This document shows positions 8,966-18,289 of a DNA stretch of 64,000 nt, piece by piece. Made by a program: the position numbers and the translations under genes. The stretch's first letter is position 1. Each line of letters opens with the position of its first letter. Source of the stretch: CAZPXZ01 sp965219495 (GTDB lineage Bacteria; Pseudomonadota; Alphaproteobacteria; Rhodobacterales; CAZPXZ01); the NCBI GenBank assembly GCA_965219495.1, contig OZ244777.1, positions 1,612,001 through 1,676,000 of the forward strand, given 5' to 3'. The notes under the pieces were generated by a model. It worked only from the letters and a program-made list of their open reading frames with translations, had not been told where the DNA came from and did no database searches.

Positions 8966-10492
8966 ATGAATTGCGATGAACAAGTGATCCTCAGGATAGG
9001 AAAGACCGACAATGTCGGTATCGCGTTGACGCCCATTGCCAGCGGTCAAGAAATTCCGGCGCATGACATAGTTGCGCGGAACAATATCCGGCGTGGTCAC
9101 AAGATTGCACTGGAATCAATATCCGTTGGTCAACTTGCCCGCAAGTACAATCAAGCCATCGGTATTTCATCTGCTGACATCGCCCCGGGTGATCATGTGC
9201 ATATTCATAACCTAACCGGCGACGGACTAAACGCCCGACTTGCCGCGAACCAACCTCTAGTGCCTCTCCTGAATCTTGATGATCTCCCCGATCACTTTAT
9301 GGGTTACAGCCGTCCCGATGGCGCCATTGGAACGCGCAATTATATCGCCCTGCTTTCAACTGTGAATTGCTCGGCTACGGTGTGCCGGGCAGTTGTTGAA
9401 CATTTCAATAGAGATAGCGTGTCGAAAGCTTACCCGAACGTGGATGGGGTAATTGCGTTTACACACGGACTGGGATGTGGAGTTGATTCCAGGAGTCTTG
9501 GCTATGATGTGTTGCAGCGTACTCTAATGGGCAGTGCATTCAATCCAAATGTCGGGGCGACTGTCATCATCGGGCTCGGATGCGAAACCAATCAAGCGCG
9601 CTTTATGATGGAACGGTGCGGCATGAGTGAGTGCAATACGCTGCGCAGCTTCAACATCCAGCAGGCTGGGGGAACCCGCGCATCGATTGACAAGGCAGTC
9701 GCCCACATCGAAGAAATGCTGCCTGAAGTCAATGCCCAACAACGCATCTCGCTTCCCGTCAGCGGCTTGCGTGTCGCATTGCAATGTGGCGGGTCTGACG
9801 CTTATTCGGGATTTACCGCCAATCCCGCCCTCGGTGTTGCTTCCGACATCCTGGTGGCAATGGGCGGCACCGCAATTCTGTCCGAAACTCCCGAAATCTA
9901 CGGCGCCGAACACATGCTGGCCGGTCGGGCGAAATCTCCCGACGTCAGCGACAAGCTGATGGATTTGATCGACTGGTGGCGGAATTACTGTGAAAACGCG
10001 GGTACAAGCATGGACAATAACCCGTCCTACGGAAACAAGATCGGCGGCCTCACGACCATATACGAGAAATCCCTTGGCGCAGTAGCCAAGTCCGGCCAGA
10101 GTCCGTTGCAAGCGGTCTACGGCTATGGCGAGCGCGTAACCGAGACAGGTCTCGTTTTCGTCGACACTCCCGGGTATGACCCCGTTTGTTCAACCGGCCA
10201 AATTGCTTCGGGCGCAAACCTCATGTGCTTTACTACTGGACGCGGATCCGTTTCAGGGTTCAAGCCGGTTCCCACGCTCAAACTCGCCACCAACACGCCA
10301 ATGTATCAAAGAATGCAGGGCGACATGGACATAAACTGCGGCACAATTCTTCAGGGCGAAACCATCGAATCCGCCGGAAGAGACATTTTCCACGCGATGG
10401 TTGCCACTGCGTCCGGTCGCAGGACACTGAGTGAAATTAACGGATTTGGCGATAACGAATTTGTTCCCTGGCAAATTGGACCAACCCTCTAA
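8966..10492 (+). CDS. UxaA/GarD-family sugar-acid dehydratase
   Basis: About 508 residues. The N-terminal 100 residues form a SAF-type domain (GIALTPIASGQEI, DIVARNNIRRGHKIAL) and the rest a UxaA C-terminal domain (GYSRPDGAIGTRNY, NCSATVCRAV, HGLGCG, GLGCETNQ, CGGSDAYSGFTANPALG). The family dehydrates altronate, galactarate or related aldonic/aldaric acids to 2-keto-3-deoxy acids in the cytoplasm with a metal centre; the cysteines and SD residues above are typical. The substrate is not determinable here because no uronate or tartronate genes are adjacent. ATG at 8966 is preferred because AAGGA lies six bases upstream; ATG 8960 abuts it. Codon use and flanks are AT-richer than neighbours, which suggests horizontal acquisition. 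Confidence 0.9.
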   Translation: MNCDEQVILRIGKTDNVGIALTPIASGQEIPAHDIVARNNIRRGHKIALESISVGQLARKYNQAIGISSADIAPGDHVHIHNLTGDGLNARLAANQPLVPLLNLDDLPDHFMGYSRPDGAIGTRNYIALLSTVNCSATVCRAVVEHFNRDSVSKAYPNVDGVIAFTHGLGCGVDSRSLGYDVLQRTLMGSAFNPNVGATVIIGLGCETNQARFMMERCGMSECNTLRSFNIQQAGGTRASIDKAVAHIEEMLPEVNAQQRISLPVSGLRVALQCGGSDAYSGFTANPALGVASDILVAMGGTAILSETPEIYGAEHMLAGRAKSPDVSDKLMDLIDWWRNYCENAGTSMDNNPSYGNKIGGLTTIYEKSLGAVAKSGQSPLQAVYGYGERVTETGLVFVDTPGYDPVCSTGQIASGANLMCFTTGRGSVSGFKPVPTLKLATNTPMYQRMQGDMDINCGTILQGETIESAGRDIFHAMVATASGRRTLSEINGFGDNEFVPWQIGPTL

Positions 10493-11629
10493 TCTTCAAT
10501 CCTCTCTCGATGTGTTCAAAGACTTTTACCAGAACCGCATGATTTACCCCTCATCAACCGAATAAGTACTACGTATCTTCAACATTCCGGCCTGCGCTTC
10601 ACATATTTGCCGGCCACATGTTGGCGACGCGCGAGCTTCCAATTTTCGCTATCAATACTTTCCCGCGAATTCGTCACCATTAATCCATTCGCACCTCTGC
10701 GCAATCAAGCTAAAACTACCGCAAAGGATTCGAAACTCTAGAACAGCCTTCCAATTCAGTAATCCGATATGATGGAATGCGCATCTTTTGTCAGACACAA
10801 TTTGTTATATGCATTCGAAAGCGATTCTTGATCTCAGTCTTCGATCATTGCTCGGAGACGTTATGGAGCGCGCCTGCATTTTCCCGTTTAATTAGTTGAT
10901 GAGCGGCACATTGTCGCACTCCACACATTTTTCGACGGACGTGTAACTTTGTTATACAACCTGTCAAGAGTCATGAACAGCCCGCCGGGGATGCGCGCAA
11001 GTTCTTAAGGCCGCGGGTAAGGATTGCCGCGAAAGCCTCTATTCACATGGAGCGGGGGTTCAAATCGAAACGGGAGGCTGAGAAGGTCGGGACAGGGCCC
11101 TTTGAGTAGATGTCCGACTCTCGGTTTGTTATTCCGAAACCATCAAATTTGAGACTCCGACTGCCGTTCGGTTGTGTTCAAAGCGTCGCGGCGAACCGTG
11201 GGAAGTTCGGGATCTGCCACAAGTAGACTGGAAGCTACCTTTGCGAATTCAGCTGAACGACTGCGGTAGGCAGGCAGCGGGACAGCCTCCAGTGGCGTTG
11301 CGCCATGCCAACTCCCAACGGGCTGTTCGCCGGTGCGGAGGATCAGCCGGCGGTGACTGGGCTGTCCCCGCCGCCTAGGGAGAAAAACTCACGAAAACCG
11401 GTTCAGTAGGCGTCGGCCGCAAATTCGAAGTCGAGCAGTCCCCGAGACGCATCCCGTTTGCAAGGCTGGTCAACAAAACCTACCGGTCGAGAAGACCGTC
11501 CCCGTCGTCGAACCCCCCTCTCGCCGCTGCGGCTCGCGATATTCGACCGCCCGTTGCCCGCTTGCCAATCGACAGCAGGCAGGAGGCCCGGTTACCATGC
11601 CGCTTCCGGTCTCATCGTCAATGCCATGT
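10493..11629. other. Long AT-richer intergenic region with a possible ImmA/IrrE-like remnant
   Basis: No complete gene is supported. At 11047-11109 a 20-codon frame, MERGFKSKREAE..., resembles the extreme N-terminus of ImmA/IrrE-type metallopeptidases and then stops. GC content rises again after about 10970, which may mark the edge of the acquired segment that includes the dehydratase gene. Confidence 0.4.
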
Positions 11630-13048
11630 TCATTCATCGGCCTCTCCCGAACGTGGCGGCCACGCAGGACGATGGCCGGTTGCGCCCAAGACCTCTTCGA
11701 CCGCACTTGCCACTGGAACCAACAAACCCTCCTCCAAAGGGCGCACGACGATTTGAAGGCCAACGGGCAGGCCATTTTCGGTGAAGCCACAGGGCACACT
11801 CGCAGCCGGCTGGCCGGTCAGGTTGAATGGATAGGTGAAAAATACCCAGACCAGATAATTGCCATAGCCCGGCGGCACACCGGTACCGACCCGCCAAGCG
11901 GGCACCGGCGTAGTTGGGGTCAACAGCACGTCGTAGAAGCCGAAAAACTCGTACAGGCGCTTGCGATGCTCCAGCCGCTCTCGCTGAACCGCCGCAAGGC
12001 GGGAGGCCGGCAGCCGGCGAAATTCTTCGATCGCCCCTACGACAACCGGATCGATTCTTTCCGGTTGGCTATCGACCAAGCCGCCGAGCCGGGCGCTGCA
12101 GCCAGCCACGAATTCCGTATGCAGTATTTCTGCGGGATCCGGACAAACACTTTCTACCTGGGAGATATTCGGCAGGAGCTGTTGCAACTTTTGTATTCCC
12201 GCGTCGACGATTTCTGCAACCTCCGGGGCAACCCTCGCATAGCCCAGAGTCGGGCTATAGGCGACACGCAAGCGCGAAAAATCGATTGGGCTCGAAGTCG
12301 CTACTTCGCCCAACTCCGGCAGCAGCGACGTGTGGTCCCGCAGGTCCCGGCCCGCGATCACAGAGAGAACCAGCGCTGCATCGGCCATGGTCCTGGCGAT
12401 GGGCCCGACATGCGCAAGCGTCGGTGTTGCGCTTGGAGGGGAGATGGGCACGCGACCGTGCTGGGCCTTGATGCCGCTCAATCCGGTGAGGGCGCAGGGC
12501 GCGCGTATGGACCCTCCGCCATCGGTGCCGAGTGCGATCGGCGTGACACCCGCGGCCACCGAAGTGACGGCACCGCCGCTTGAGCCACCCGGGGTCAGCG
12601 CGGGGTCCCAGACATTGCGCGTCACCCCATGGACAAGGCTATCGGTGTACCCACGCAGGCCAAATTCCGATGTCGCGGTCTTGCCGATCACGATGGCGCC
12701 CGCGGCGCGCAGACGGGCAACGCTGGGCGCGTCCTCCGAAGGCTTGTAATCGGCCATCGTGAGCGATCCATACTTGCAGGGCATGCCCGCAACATCAATG
12801 AGGTCCTTGACCGATACCGGCACACCCAGCAACGGCCCTATCGCTTCGCTCCTCAAGGCCGCCTGCTCCGCTGCCTGCGCCGCAGCGAGCGATTCCTCGT
12901 CGCAGCGCGCCACAAACGCGTTCAGATAGGGTTCCGTCTCGTCAAGCCGTTCCAGTGCGCGGCTGACGACTTCGACAGGTGACACCTGTCGGTTTCGGAT
13001 CAGCCGTGCGAGATCGCCGGCAGATGCATAGTCGAGTTCATGGGTCAT
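11630..13048 (-). CDS. Amidase signature family hydrolase
   Basis: A 472-residue enzyme of the amidase signature family (GatA-like fold), which hydrolyses C-N bonds of amides in the cytoplasm. The catalytic triad spacing fits the family: Lys81 in SVKDLID, cis-Ser156 in PGGSSGGAV and nucleophile Ser180 in GTDGGGSIRAP. It is the last gene of a leftward operon, starting four bases after the cyclase stop (ATG 13048). No GatB or GatC gene is adjacent, so a stand-alone catabolic amidase is more likely than a tRNA amidotransferase. Together with the TRAP transporter and cyclase it suggests uptake and hydrolysis of an amide-containing organic acid. The substrate is unknown. Confidence 0.9.
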   Translation of the reverse strand: MTHELDYASAGDLARLIRNRQVSPVEVVSRALERLDETEPYLNAFVARCDEESLAAAQAAEQAALRSEAIGPLLGVPVSVKDLIDVAGMPCKYGSLTMADYKPSEDAPSVARLRAAGAIVIGKTATSEFGLRGYTDSLVHGVTRNVWDPALTPGGSSGGAVTSVAAGVTPIALGTDGGGSIRAPCALTGLSGIKAQHGRVPISPPSATPTLAHVGPIARTMADAALVLSVIAGRDLRDHTSLLPELGEVATSSPIDFSRLRVAYSPTLGYARVAPEVAEIVDAGIQKLQQLLPNISQVESVCPDPAEILHTEFVAGCSARLGGLVDSQPERIDPVVVGAIEEFRRLPASRLAAVQRERLEHRKRLYEFFGFYDVLLTPTTPVPAWRVGTGVPPGYGNYLVWVFFTYPFNLTGQPAASVPCGFTENGLPVGLQIVVRPLEEGLLVPVASAVEEVLGATGHRPAWPPRSGEADE

Positions 13049-13052
13049 GGTG

Positions 13053-13748
13053 TCAGTCTATCGTGGCCAAAGCCCTTACGGGCGAACCGCTGCCGCCCTT
13101 GAGGTACAACGGCAAGCCCTGAAAGTGAAATACCCCCCGCCCGACGAGTTCCTCCAGATTGCAGAGCCACTCGTAGTGCGAAATGCCACGGTCGCGGCAA
13201 ACGCGGTGATTGGGAAACGTCGGATCGTTCGGTCGATCGGTCGACGGACCTTCGACCCCGTGCAAGAGCGATCCGCGGTCCGCCAGCAAATGGGTGGCTG
13301 CGGCCGTCACTCCGGGGTTGGTATGGGAAATTGCTTCGTCCGGAAAGTGGCGCCTGTGGAGACCGGTGCACAGCAAGGTGATGTGCCCGTCGATTCTCAC
13401 CCCGGCGTCACGCTCCGCCTTCTCCAGATCGTCGACATCAATGTCACCCAGATCGGGGATATGCCGCAGGTCCAGAACCACTGCCTCGCCCATGAACATC
13501 TCGATCGGCATTTCGTCGATCGGCGCACCTTCGGGATTGGTATGGAGAAAGGCGTCAACGTGAGTACCCATGTGTTCGATCATGCCCATGTAGCAAGTCT
13601 GAAAGGTAAGCGGGTCCTCAGGCGTACCAAGATTCAGTTTCTTTGCCTCCTCGTGACGCAGGTGGGGCACGAATACCGGGCGCTGGATATTCTTGTGCGA
13701 GGGCATGAAGTCTTCCAGCTTGACGGTCAGATCAATGATTCGCGGCAT
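13053..13748 (-). CDS. Cyclase family protein (kynurenine-formamidase-like metal hydrolase)
   Basis: 231 residues of the cyclase/KynB-like family, metal-dependent hydrolases acting on cyclic amides, formamides or lactones. The metal-binding motif HxGTHxD is present as EHMGTHVDAF (His59, His63, Asp65). The ATG at 13748 is preceded by GGGAGGAG, a strong ribosome site. It lies 32 bases after dctM and 4 bases before the amidase in the same leftward operon, so it probably acts on the imported substrate or on a product of the amidase. True kynurenine formamidase is not implied, since no other tryptophan-degradation gene is present. Confidence 0.85.
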   Translation of the reverse strand: MPRIIDLTVKLEDFMPSHKNIQRPVFVPHLRHEEAKKLNLGTPEDPLTFQTCYMGMIEHMGTHVDAFLHTNPEGAPIDEMPIEMFMGEAVVLDLRHIPDLGDIDVDDLEKAERDAGVRIDGHITLLCTGLHRRHFPDEAISHTNPGVTAAATHLLADRGSLLHGVEGPSTDRPNDPTFPNHRVCRDRGISHYEWLCNLEELVGRGVFHFQGLPLYLKGGSGSPVRALATID

Positions 13749-13780
13749 CGGTTTCTCCTCCCTTTTTCAGTTTGTCCTGT

Positions 13781-15052
13781 TCAACGATAAAGAAGGTTGG
13801 GCAAGAAAAGCGGTATTTCCGGGAATACGGAAATCGCGATCAACACGACAAACAACGGCAGTATGAACGGTAGTATGGCCTTGGTGGCCGTCAGCAGGTC
13901 GATCTGGCCGATGCGCGCCATGACGAACAAGAGCAGGCCAATCGGCGGAGTCATCAGGCCGATCATCAAATTGAGCACCATGACGACTCCAAATTGTACG
14001 GGATCAATGGCGAAGACGGTGAGAGTCGGCGCGAGAATAGGCGTCAGGATCAGGATCACCGCGATGGTCTCCATGAACATGCCGGCAATCAACAGAATTG
14101 CATTGAGAACCAAGATCGCCTGCCAGGGTTCTCTGGCGAACGCGAGCATTGCCTCGGCGAACTGGCTCGCCACATTTTCGCGCACCAGGATCCAGCCGAA
14201 CAGCACCGACGCCGCCACCATGATCATGGTGACGGCGGTCGTCTCGAAGGCCTCGCGTAACACCGCGAGAACATTGTCGACGTTCAATGTACGATAGACA
14301 AACGCGCCGATGATAAGGGCGTAAATCACCGCGACAACAGCCGCTTCGGTCGGCGTCACGACACCGCCGAAGATGCCGCCGAGAATGATGACCGGCATCA
14401 TAAGGGCGAGGAAGCTCGAACGAAACGTGTGCGCGACCCGGCGCAAGGACGCCCGCTTGTCCCGCGGGTAGCCACGTCGCAGCGCGAAGTAGTACACCAT
14501 CACATGAAGGCATGCTGCCATCAGCAGCCCCGGCAAGACACCGGCGACGAACAGCTGCCCGATCGAGACATTGCCGACGACTCCGTAGACGATCATCGCC
14601 AAACTGGGCGGAATGATCGGACCGATCGTGCTGGACGCCGCGGTAATGCCAACCGCGAATCCGGTGTCGTATCCCTGGTCGCGCATTGCCTTGAGCTCGA
14701 CTGTGCCGAGACCGGCAGCGTCGGCGACGGCAGTGCCGCTCATGCCGGAAAAGATCAGGCTGGCAATTATGTTCACATGGCCCAGGCCGCCGCGCACGTG
14801 GCCAACCAGGCTGCGCGCGAACGAGAACAACCTGGCGGTAATCCCCGCCGCGTTCATCAGGTTGCCCGCCAGAATAAAGAACGGCACCGCCATCAATGGA
14901 AACTTGTCGATGCCATCGAACATTTGCTGGACGCTGATCATCGCCGGGATGCCGTTGGCTACCAGATAGATTGCCGATGCGAGGCCGATCGCGGCAAAGA
15001 CTGGAACGCCCAGAAACAGGAAGACCGCGAGCGATGCGAAAAGGACGATCAT
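13781..15052 (-). CDS. dctM: TRAP transporter large permease (DctM type)
   Basis: 423 residues, about 12 hydrophobic segments, with the DctM hallmarks GLASAIYLVANGIPA, FFILAGNLMNAAGIT, GMSGTAVADAAGLG and IIPPSLAMIVYG. It forms the Na+-driven channel subunit in the inner membrane for a substrate delivered by the periplasmic DctP protein. It overlaps the preceding dctQ by four bases (start 15052, dctQ stop 15049), so translation is probably coupled. The cyclase and amidase genes downstream suggest an organic acid or amide as cargo. Confidence 0.93.
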   Translation of the reverse strand: MIVLFASLAVFLFLGVPVFAAIGLASAIYLVANGIPAMISVQQMFDGIDKFPLMAVPFFILAGNLMNAAGITARLFSFARSLVGHVRGGLGHVNIIASLIFSGMSGTAVADAAGLGTVELKAMRDQGYDTGFAVGITAASSTIGPIIPPSLAMIVYGVVGNVSIGQLFVAGVLPGLLMAACLHVMVYYFALRRGYPRDKRASLRRVAHTFRSSFLALMMPVIILGGIFGGVVTPTEAAVVAVIYALIIGAFVYRTLNVDNVLAVLREAFETTAVTMIMVAASVLFGWILVRENVASQFAEAMLAFAREPWQAILVLNAILLIAGMFMETIAVILILTPILAPTLTVFAIDPVQFGVVMVLNLMIGLMTPPIGLLLFVMARIGQIDLLTATKAILPFILPLFVVLIAISVFPEIPLFLPNLLYR

Positions 15053-15540
15053 CGGTTCTCGGGTCTCTGCCGGGACAAGTAACGAGCGCCTAACCGCAGG
15101 ATTGAAAGAGAGAAGCCGAACAGTATCGCTGCGTAGACATAATTGATCGGTAGGCCTATCGCGGCGCTGCGACTGGTCCGCAGCACGTCCATGATGCGGA
15201 AAGTGGTGACGACCATGAACGCGAAGAACGCGAGCACCAACAAATCAACGACGACGGCGAGTACACGCTCGCCAGCCGGTGGCAGCATACGTCCGATGAC
15301 GTCGACGCGAATATGGCTGCGACGGCGCACGGCCGTCGCGCAGCCAATGTAGGTTATGTAGACGAGCCCGTACCGGGAAATCTCTTCGGTCCAGGTCAGG
15401 CTGTCATTGAGTACGTAGCGGAAAAAAACTCCAAGCCCCATGACCACCAGCACACCAACAAGCAGGAAGACACAAAGCGCGTCCTCTACAGCCAAACCGC
15501 GGAACACACCGATGTATCGCAGCTCGTTCCGCGATTCCAT
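15049..15540 (-). CDS. dctQ: TRAP transporter small permease (DctQ type)
   Basis: About 163 residues with four hydrophobic segments and the DctQ pattern GLGVFFRYVLNDSLTWTEEI followed by GCATAVRRRSHI. It is the membrane partner of DctM. The frame is open up to a TTG at 15573, but that codon lies inside a stable hairpin; the ATG at 15540 (MESRNELRY) is the better start. It ends overlapping dctM. Confidence 0.85.
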   Translation of the reverse strand: MESRNELRYIGVFRGLAVEDALCVFLLVGVLVVMGLGVFFRYVLNDSLTWTEEISRYGLVYITYIGCATAVRRRSHIRVDVIGRMLPPAGERVLAVVVDLLVLAFFAFMVVTTFRIMDVLRTSRSAAIGLPINYVYAAILFGFSLSILRLGARYLSRQRPENR

Positions 15541-15562
15541 TTGGTCTTGCCCCAGGCAGCGA

Positions 15563-15591
15563 AGCGGCCCCAACGGGTTACCGGGGCCGCT
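15563..15591. terminator. Stable hairpin between dctP and dctQ
   Basis: A perfect 9-bp stem, AGCGGCCCC pairing with GGGGCCGCT, with an 11-base loop. No U run follows. It sits between the dctP stop (15604) and the dctQ start. Such stem-loops after binding-protein genes are known to stabilise the upstream mRNA or attenuate read-through, giving more DctP than permease; that role here is inference. Confidence 0.65.
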
Positions 15592-15603
15592 CCGAATCTC
15601 TGT

Positions 15604-16596
15604 CTAGAGGTTGCGAATACGCTCGACGATTCCTGCCGGAACGTTCAAGTCGGCCTCCATCTCCTTCAAAACGTCTTGCGTCACCGCCTGGAAAGCCGCG
15701 ACATCAGGCTCGATGAACTCGATCAGCCCGTCCTTTGTCATCTGGTCGCGCAAACTGTCCTCCTGACCGACGACCAGTTCGGTGGATTTCCCACCGAAGA
15801 CATCGGCCGCCTGCTGCATGCAGGACTGCTCGCTCTCCGCGAGCGCGCTCCAAATGTGATCGCCGACGATCCAAAACACGTATTCGATGAGGTGGCCAGT
15901 CAGGTTCACATATTTCTGGACCTCGTAGAACTTCTTCGCATATGTAACCGGCAGCGGGTTCACCGATGCACTGGCGACCCCTTGCTGCAACGCCACATAA
16001 ACTTCGGCGAAGGCAATCGGCGTCGGATTGGCCCCGGCGGCGCGCGGAAACGCCATCCAGATCGGCGCGTCCGGTACGCGGACTTTTACGCCCTCCAGAT
16101 CGGCAGGCGTCCGCACCGGTTCGTTCGAAGAAACATTGAACGCACCAAAATAACCGGCCGACAAGATGTGCGCTCCGGTTGCAGCATTCCATCCCTGCCA
16201 CAGTTCCTTGAATACGTCGCTGGTGCGGTAACGCAGCGCATGGTCGCGGTCATTGAAAATGTAGGGCGCGGCACTGATGGCAAGCGGGGCGTAGGCGCTC
16301 GAACCGAAGATCGCACCGGTGAACATGATGTCGACGCCACCAAAGCGGATCTGTTCGTTGAGTGCCGTTTCCTTACCCAGTTGCGAAGACGGAAACACGT
16401 CGATGGAAACAGCACCGTCCGTACAACTCTTCAAGAGTTCGGCCGCTTCAACGGCTCCGATATGCATAGGGTGGCCAGTCTCGTAGACATGACCGAGCTT
16501 CAGGACGCGCTGCGCCGAAGCTTCACTCCCGGCGGCAGCTACCAGGACGACTCCCAGAAAGGCGTACGTCACTGGCCTGAGAATAGACGAAAACAT
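15604..16596 (-). CDS. dctP: TRAP transporter substrate-binding protein (DctP type)
   Basis: 330 residues. The start ATG at 16596 has GGAGGT four bases upstream and opens a typical Sec signal peptide (FSSILRPVTYAFLGVVLVAA...SEASA). The mature part has DctP-family features: LKLGHVYETGHPMH, LFPSSQLGKE-like segment, AEVYVALQQGVASASVNPL and the conserved Arg region VRTPADLEGVKVRVPDAP. It captures the ligand in the periplasm and passes it to DctQM. It is the first gene of the leftward operon dctP-dctQ-dctM-cyclase-amidase. The family binds carboxylates in most characterised cases. Confidence 0.92.
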   Translation of the reverse strand: MFSSILRPVTYAFLGVVLVAAAGSEASAQRVLKLGHVYETGHPMHIGAVEAAELLKSCTDGAVSIDVFPSSQLGKETALNEQIRFGGVDIMFTGAIFGSSAYAPLAISAAPYIFNDRDHALRYRTSDVFKELWQGWNAATGAHILSAGYFGAFNVSSNEPVRTPADLEGVKVRVPDAPIWMAFPRAAGANPTPIAFAEVYVALQQGVASASVNPLPVTYAKKFYEVQKYVNLTGHLIEYVFWIVGDHIWSALAESEQSCMQQAADVFGGKSTELVVGQEDSLRDQMTKDGLIEFIEPDVAAFQAVTQDVLKEMEADLNVPAGIVERIRNL

Positions 16597-17243
16597 GGTT
16601 ACCTCCCTGCCCGAAATTCTGGACAATTGGTCATAATAGGTTGTTAGATATACCATTTCTGGAAACCGCGTTCAACAACAGCGTATTGACAACGTTCCAC
16701 CTGCTGCAACACAGGAACTGCCTTGCTTACCCTCTGCTTACCATCGCTTCGCTCGCGTTGAATCGAATACATTTGCGAAGTGGCGAAGGGCGGCTGGAAT
16801 TTCGTCTGATTGTCAGTGGATATCCGTAGACTACGGAGGCTCACTCCGGCATGACTGCAAGAAACTTCCTCTTGGCCTGCCCTTCCGGCCCCGTTAGTAG
16901 CCGGGTTCATTTCCGGCGTAGCTGCAATATCGCCGTGACACCATTGCTCGGGATCAAATTTGGAAGCAAAAATTTAGCCGAATCTCTCCGTCAACGCACC
17001 CGATTGCGCCTGCGGCACGGCCTCGGATCGCTCCCGCACCGGCTCGCCAGCGCGGTTCTTCTCTAGCCGTTCAGGCGATTTCCGACGATCCAGCCAAGGC
17101 GCCGGCCGCTGGAAAACGGTCGGGCGACAAGTTGATCAACTTCAGTTTCCCGGTCGCGGACCGGCGGAAGTCCCGCAGTGGATTGGAACTCGAAGCGCCT
17201 CTCCGTCCAAGAAGACGTGCGATCCGGTCCCCCGCCTCAAGCT
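16597..17243. other. Intergenic region between the TRAP operon and the dead TonB receptor gene
   Basis: No supported coding region. It must hold the promoter of the leftward TRAP operon at its left side; no clear sigma-70 pair could be assigned by eye. The TonB pseudogene ends into it from the right. Confidence 0.5.
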
Positions 17244-18289
17244 TCAGAATGTCATTTTGGCAGCCAGGAAGATCATGCGTCCCCGGACGGAATCCAGCGT
17301 TTCGCCAGCGCCTTCCGCACCTGGGAATGTCGGATCCGTGGATGGACCGCGGTCGCCGACATTCAGGACGCCTCCGGTCAGCTGCATCCCGTTCAATCCG
17401 AATGCATCGCGCCAGAGGAAGGTAATGTCGTGCCCCGTCCATGCCTTGTAGTAGCCGGTTCTCCGCACATTCCAATAGCCTGCAACCGCGCAGACACTCC
17501 AGTTCGCGGTTACGCCGCCTCTACTTGCGCGAAGCGAAGCGTGGACACGGTCGCGCGGGAAATCGCCTGGTTGAATCTCGCCGGCCACCCAGGTATCGAA
17601 GTGAGTCGCGCGCGTCCAGCGCGTGTCCAGAACCATGTCCGCTCAATCGGCTTCCCAGTCGACGCGAGCCCGCATTTCCAATCCTCGGACGTCGGTTTCC
17701 CCGCTGTTGACCACCGGACTGGTGATCCGACGGATGACGCCTCCTTCGCGTTCAACTTCCACGCCAGTCGGCAACATTCCCGCCGCTTCGAGGCCGATGA
17801 CTTTCTGCGCGCTCAATCGGGCTGGCGAATTTTCAAGCCATATCCGGAACCAGTCCGCGCTCAATGAAACGGGGCCGAAGTCCGTTGCGACGCCGATACT
17901 GGAGCTCTCTGCTTTATCCGGCTTCAAATCCGGGTTCCCGCCGGTCACCCGCTCCACCTGACCTTCATCGCAATCTTCCAGATCGCCGGTGAAATTCTTG
18001 GTGTCGCAGACATATGGATAATCGATCGATTCGTCGAAGTGCAATAAGGACAGATCGGGCGCCCTGAAACCCTTGCTCAATGATCCGCGAACCGTGATTG
18101 CATCGTGCAGCCGGAACGAACTCGCAATCTGGCGAGAAAATGTTGGGCCGACATCGTTGCAACCGTCGTGTCGTCCGGCGAGAACGACATTCCAATCCCC
18201 ACTCACCGGAAGGGACACTTCCGAAAATGTCGACAGGCAACGTCGCTTGCCCACGGACGTATCGCCGCCCGTACCGAGCCTTTCAAGGA

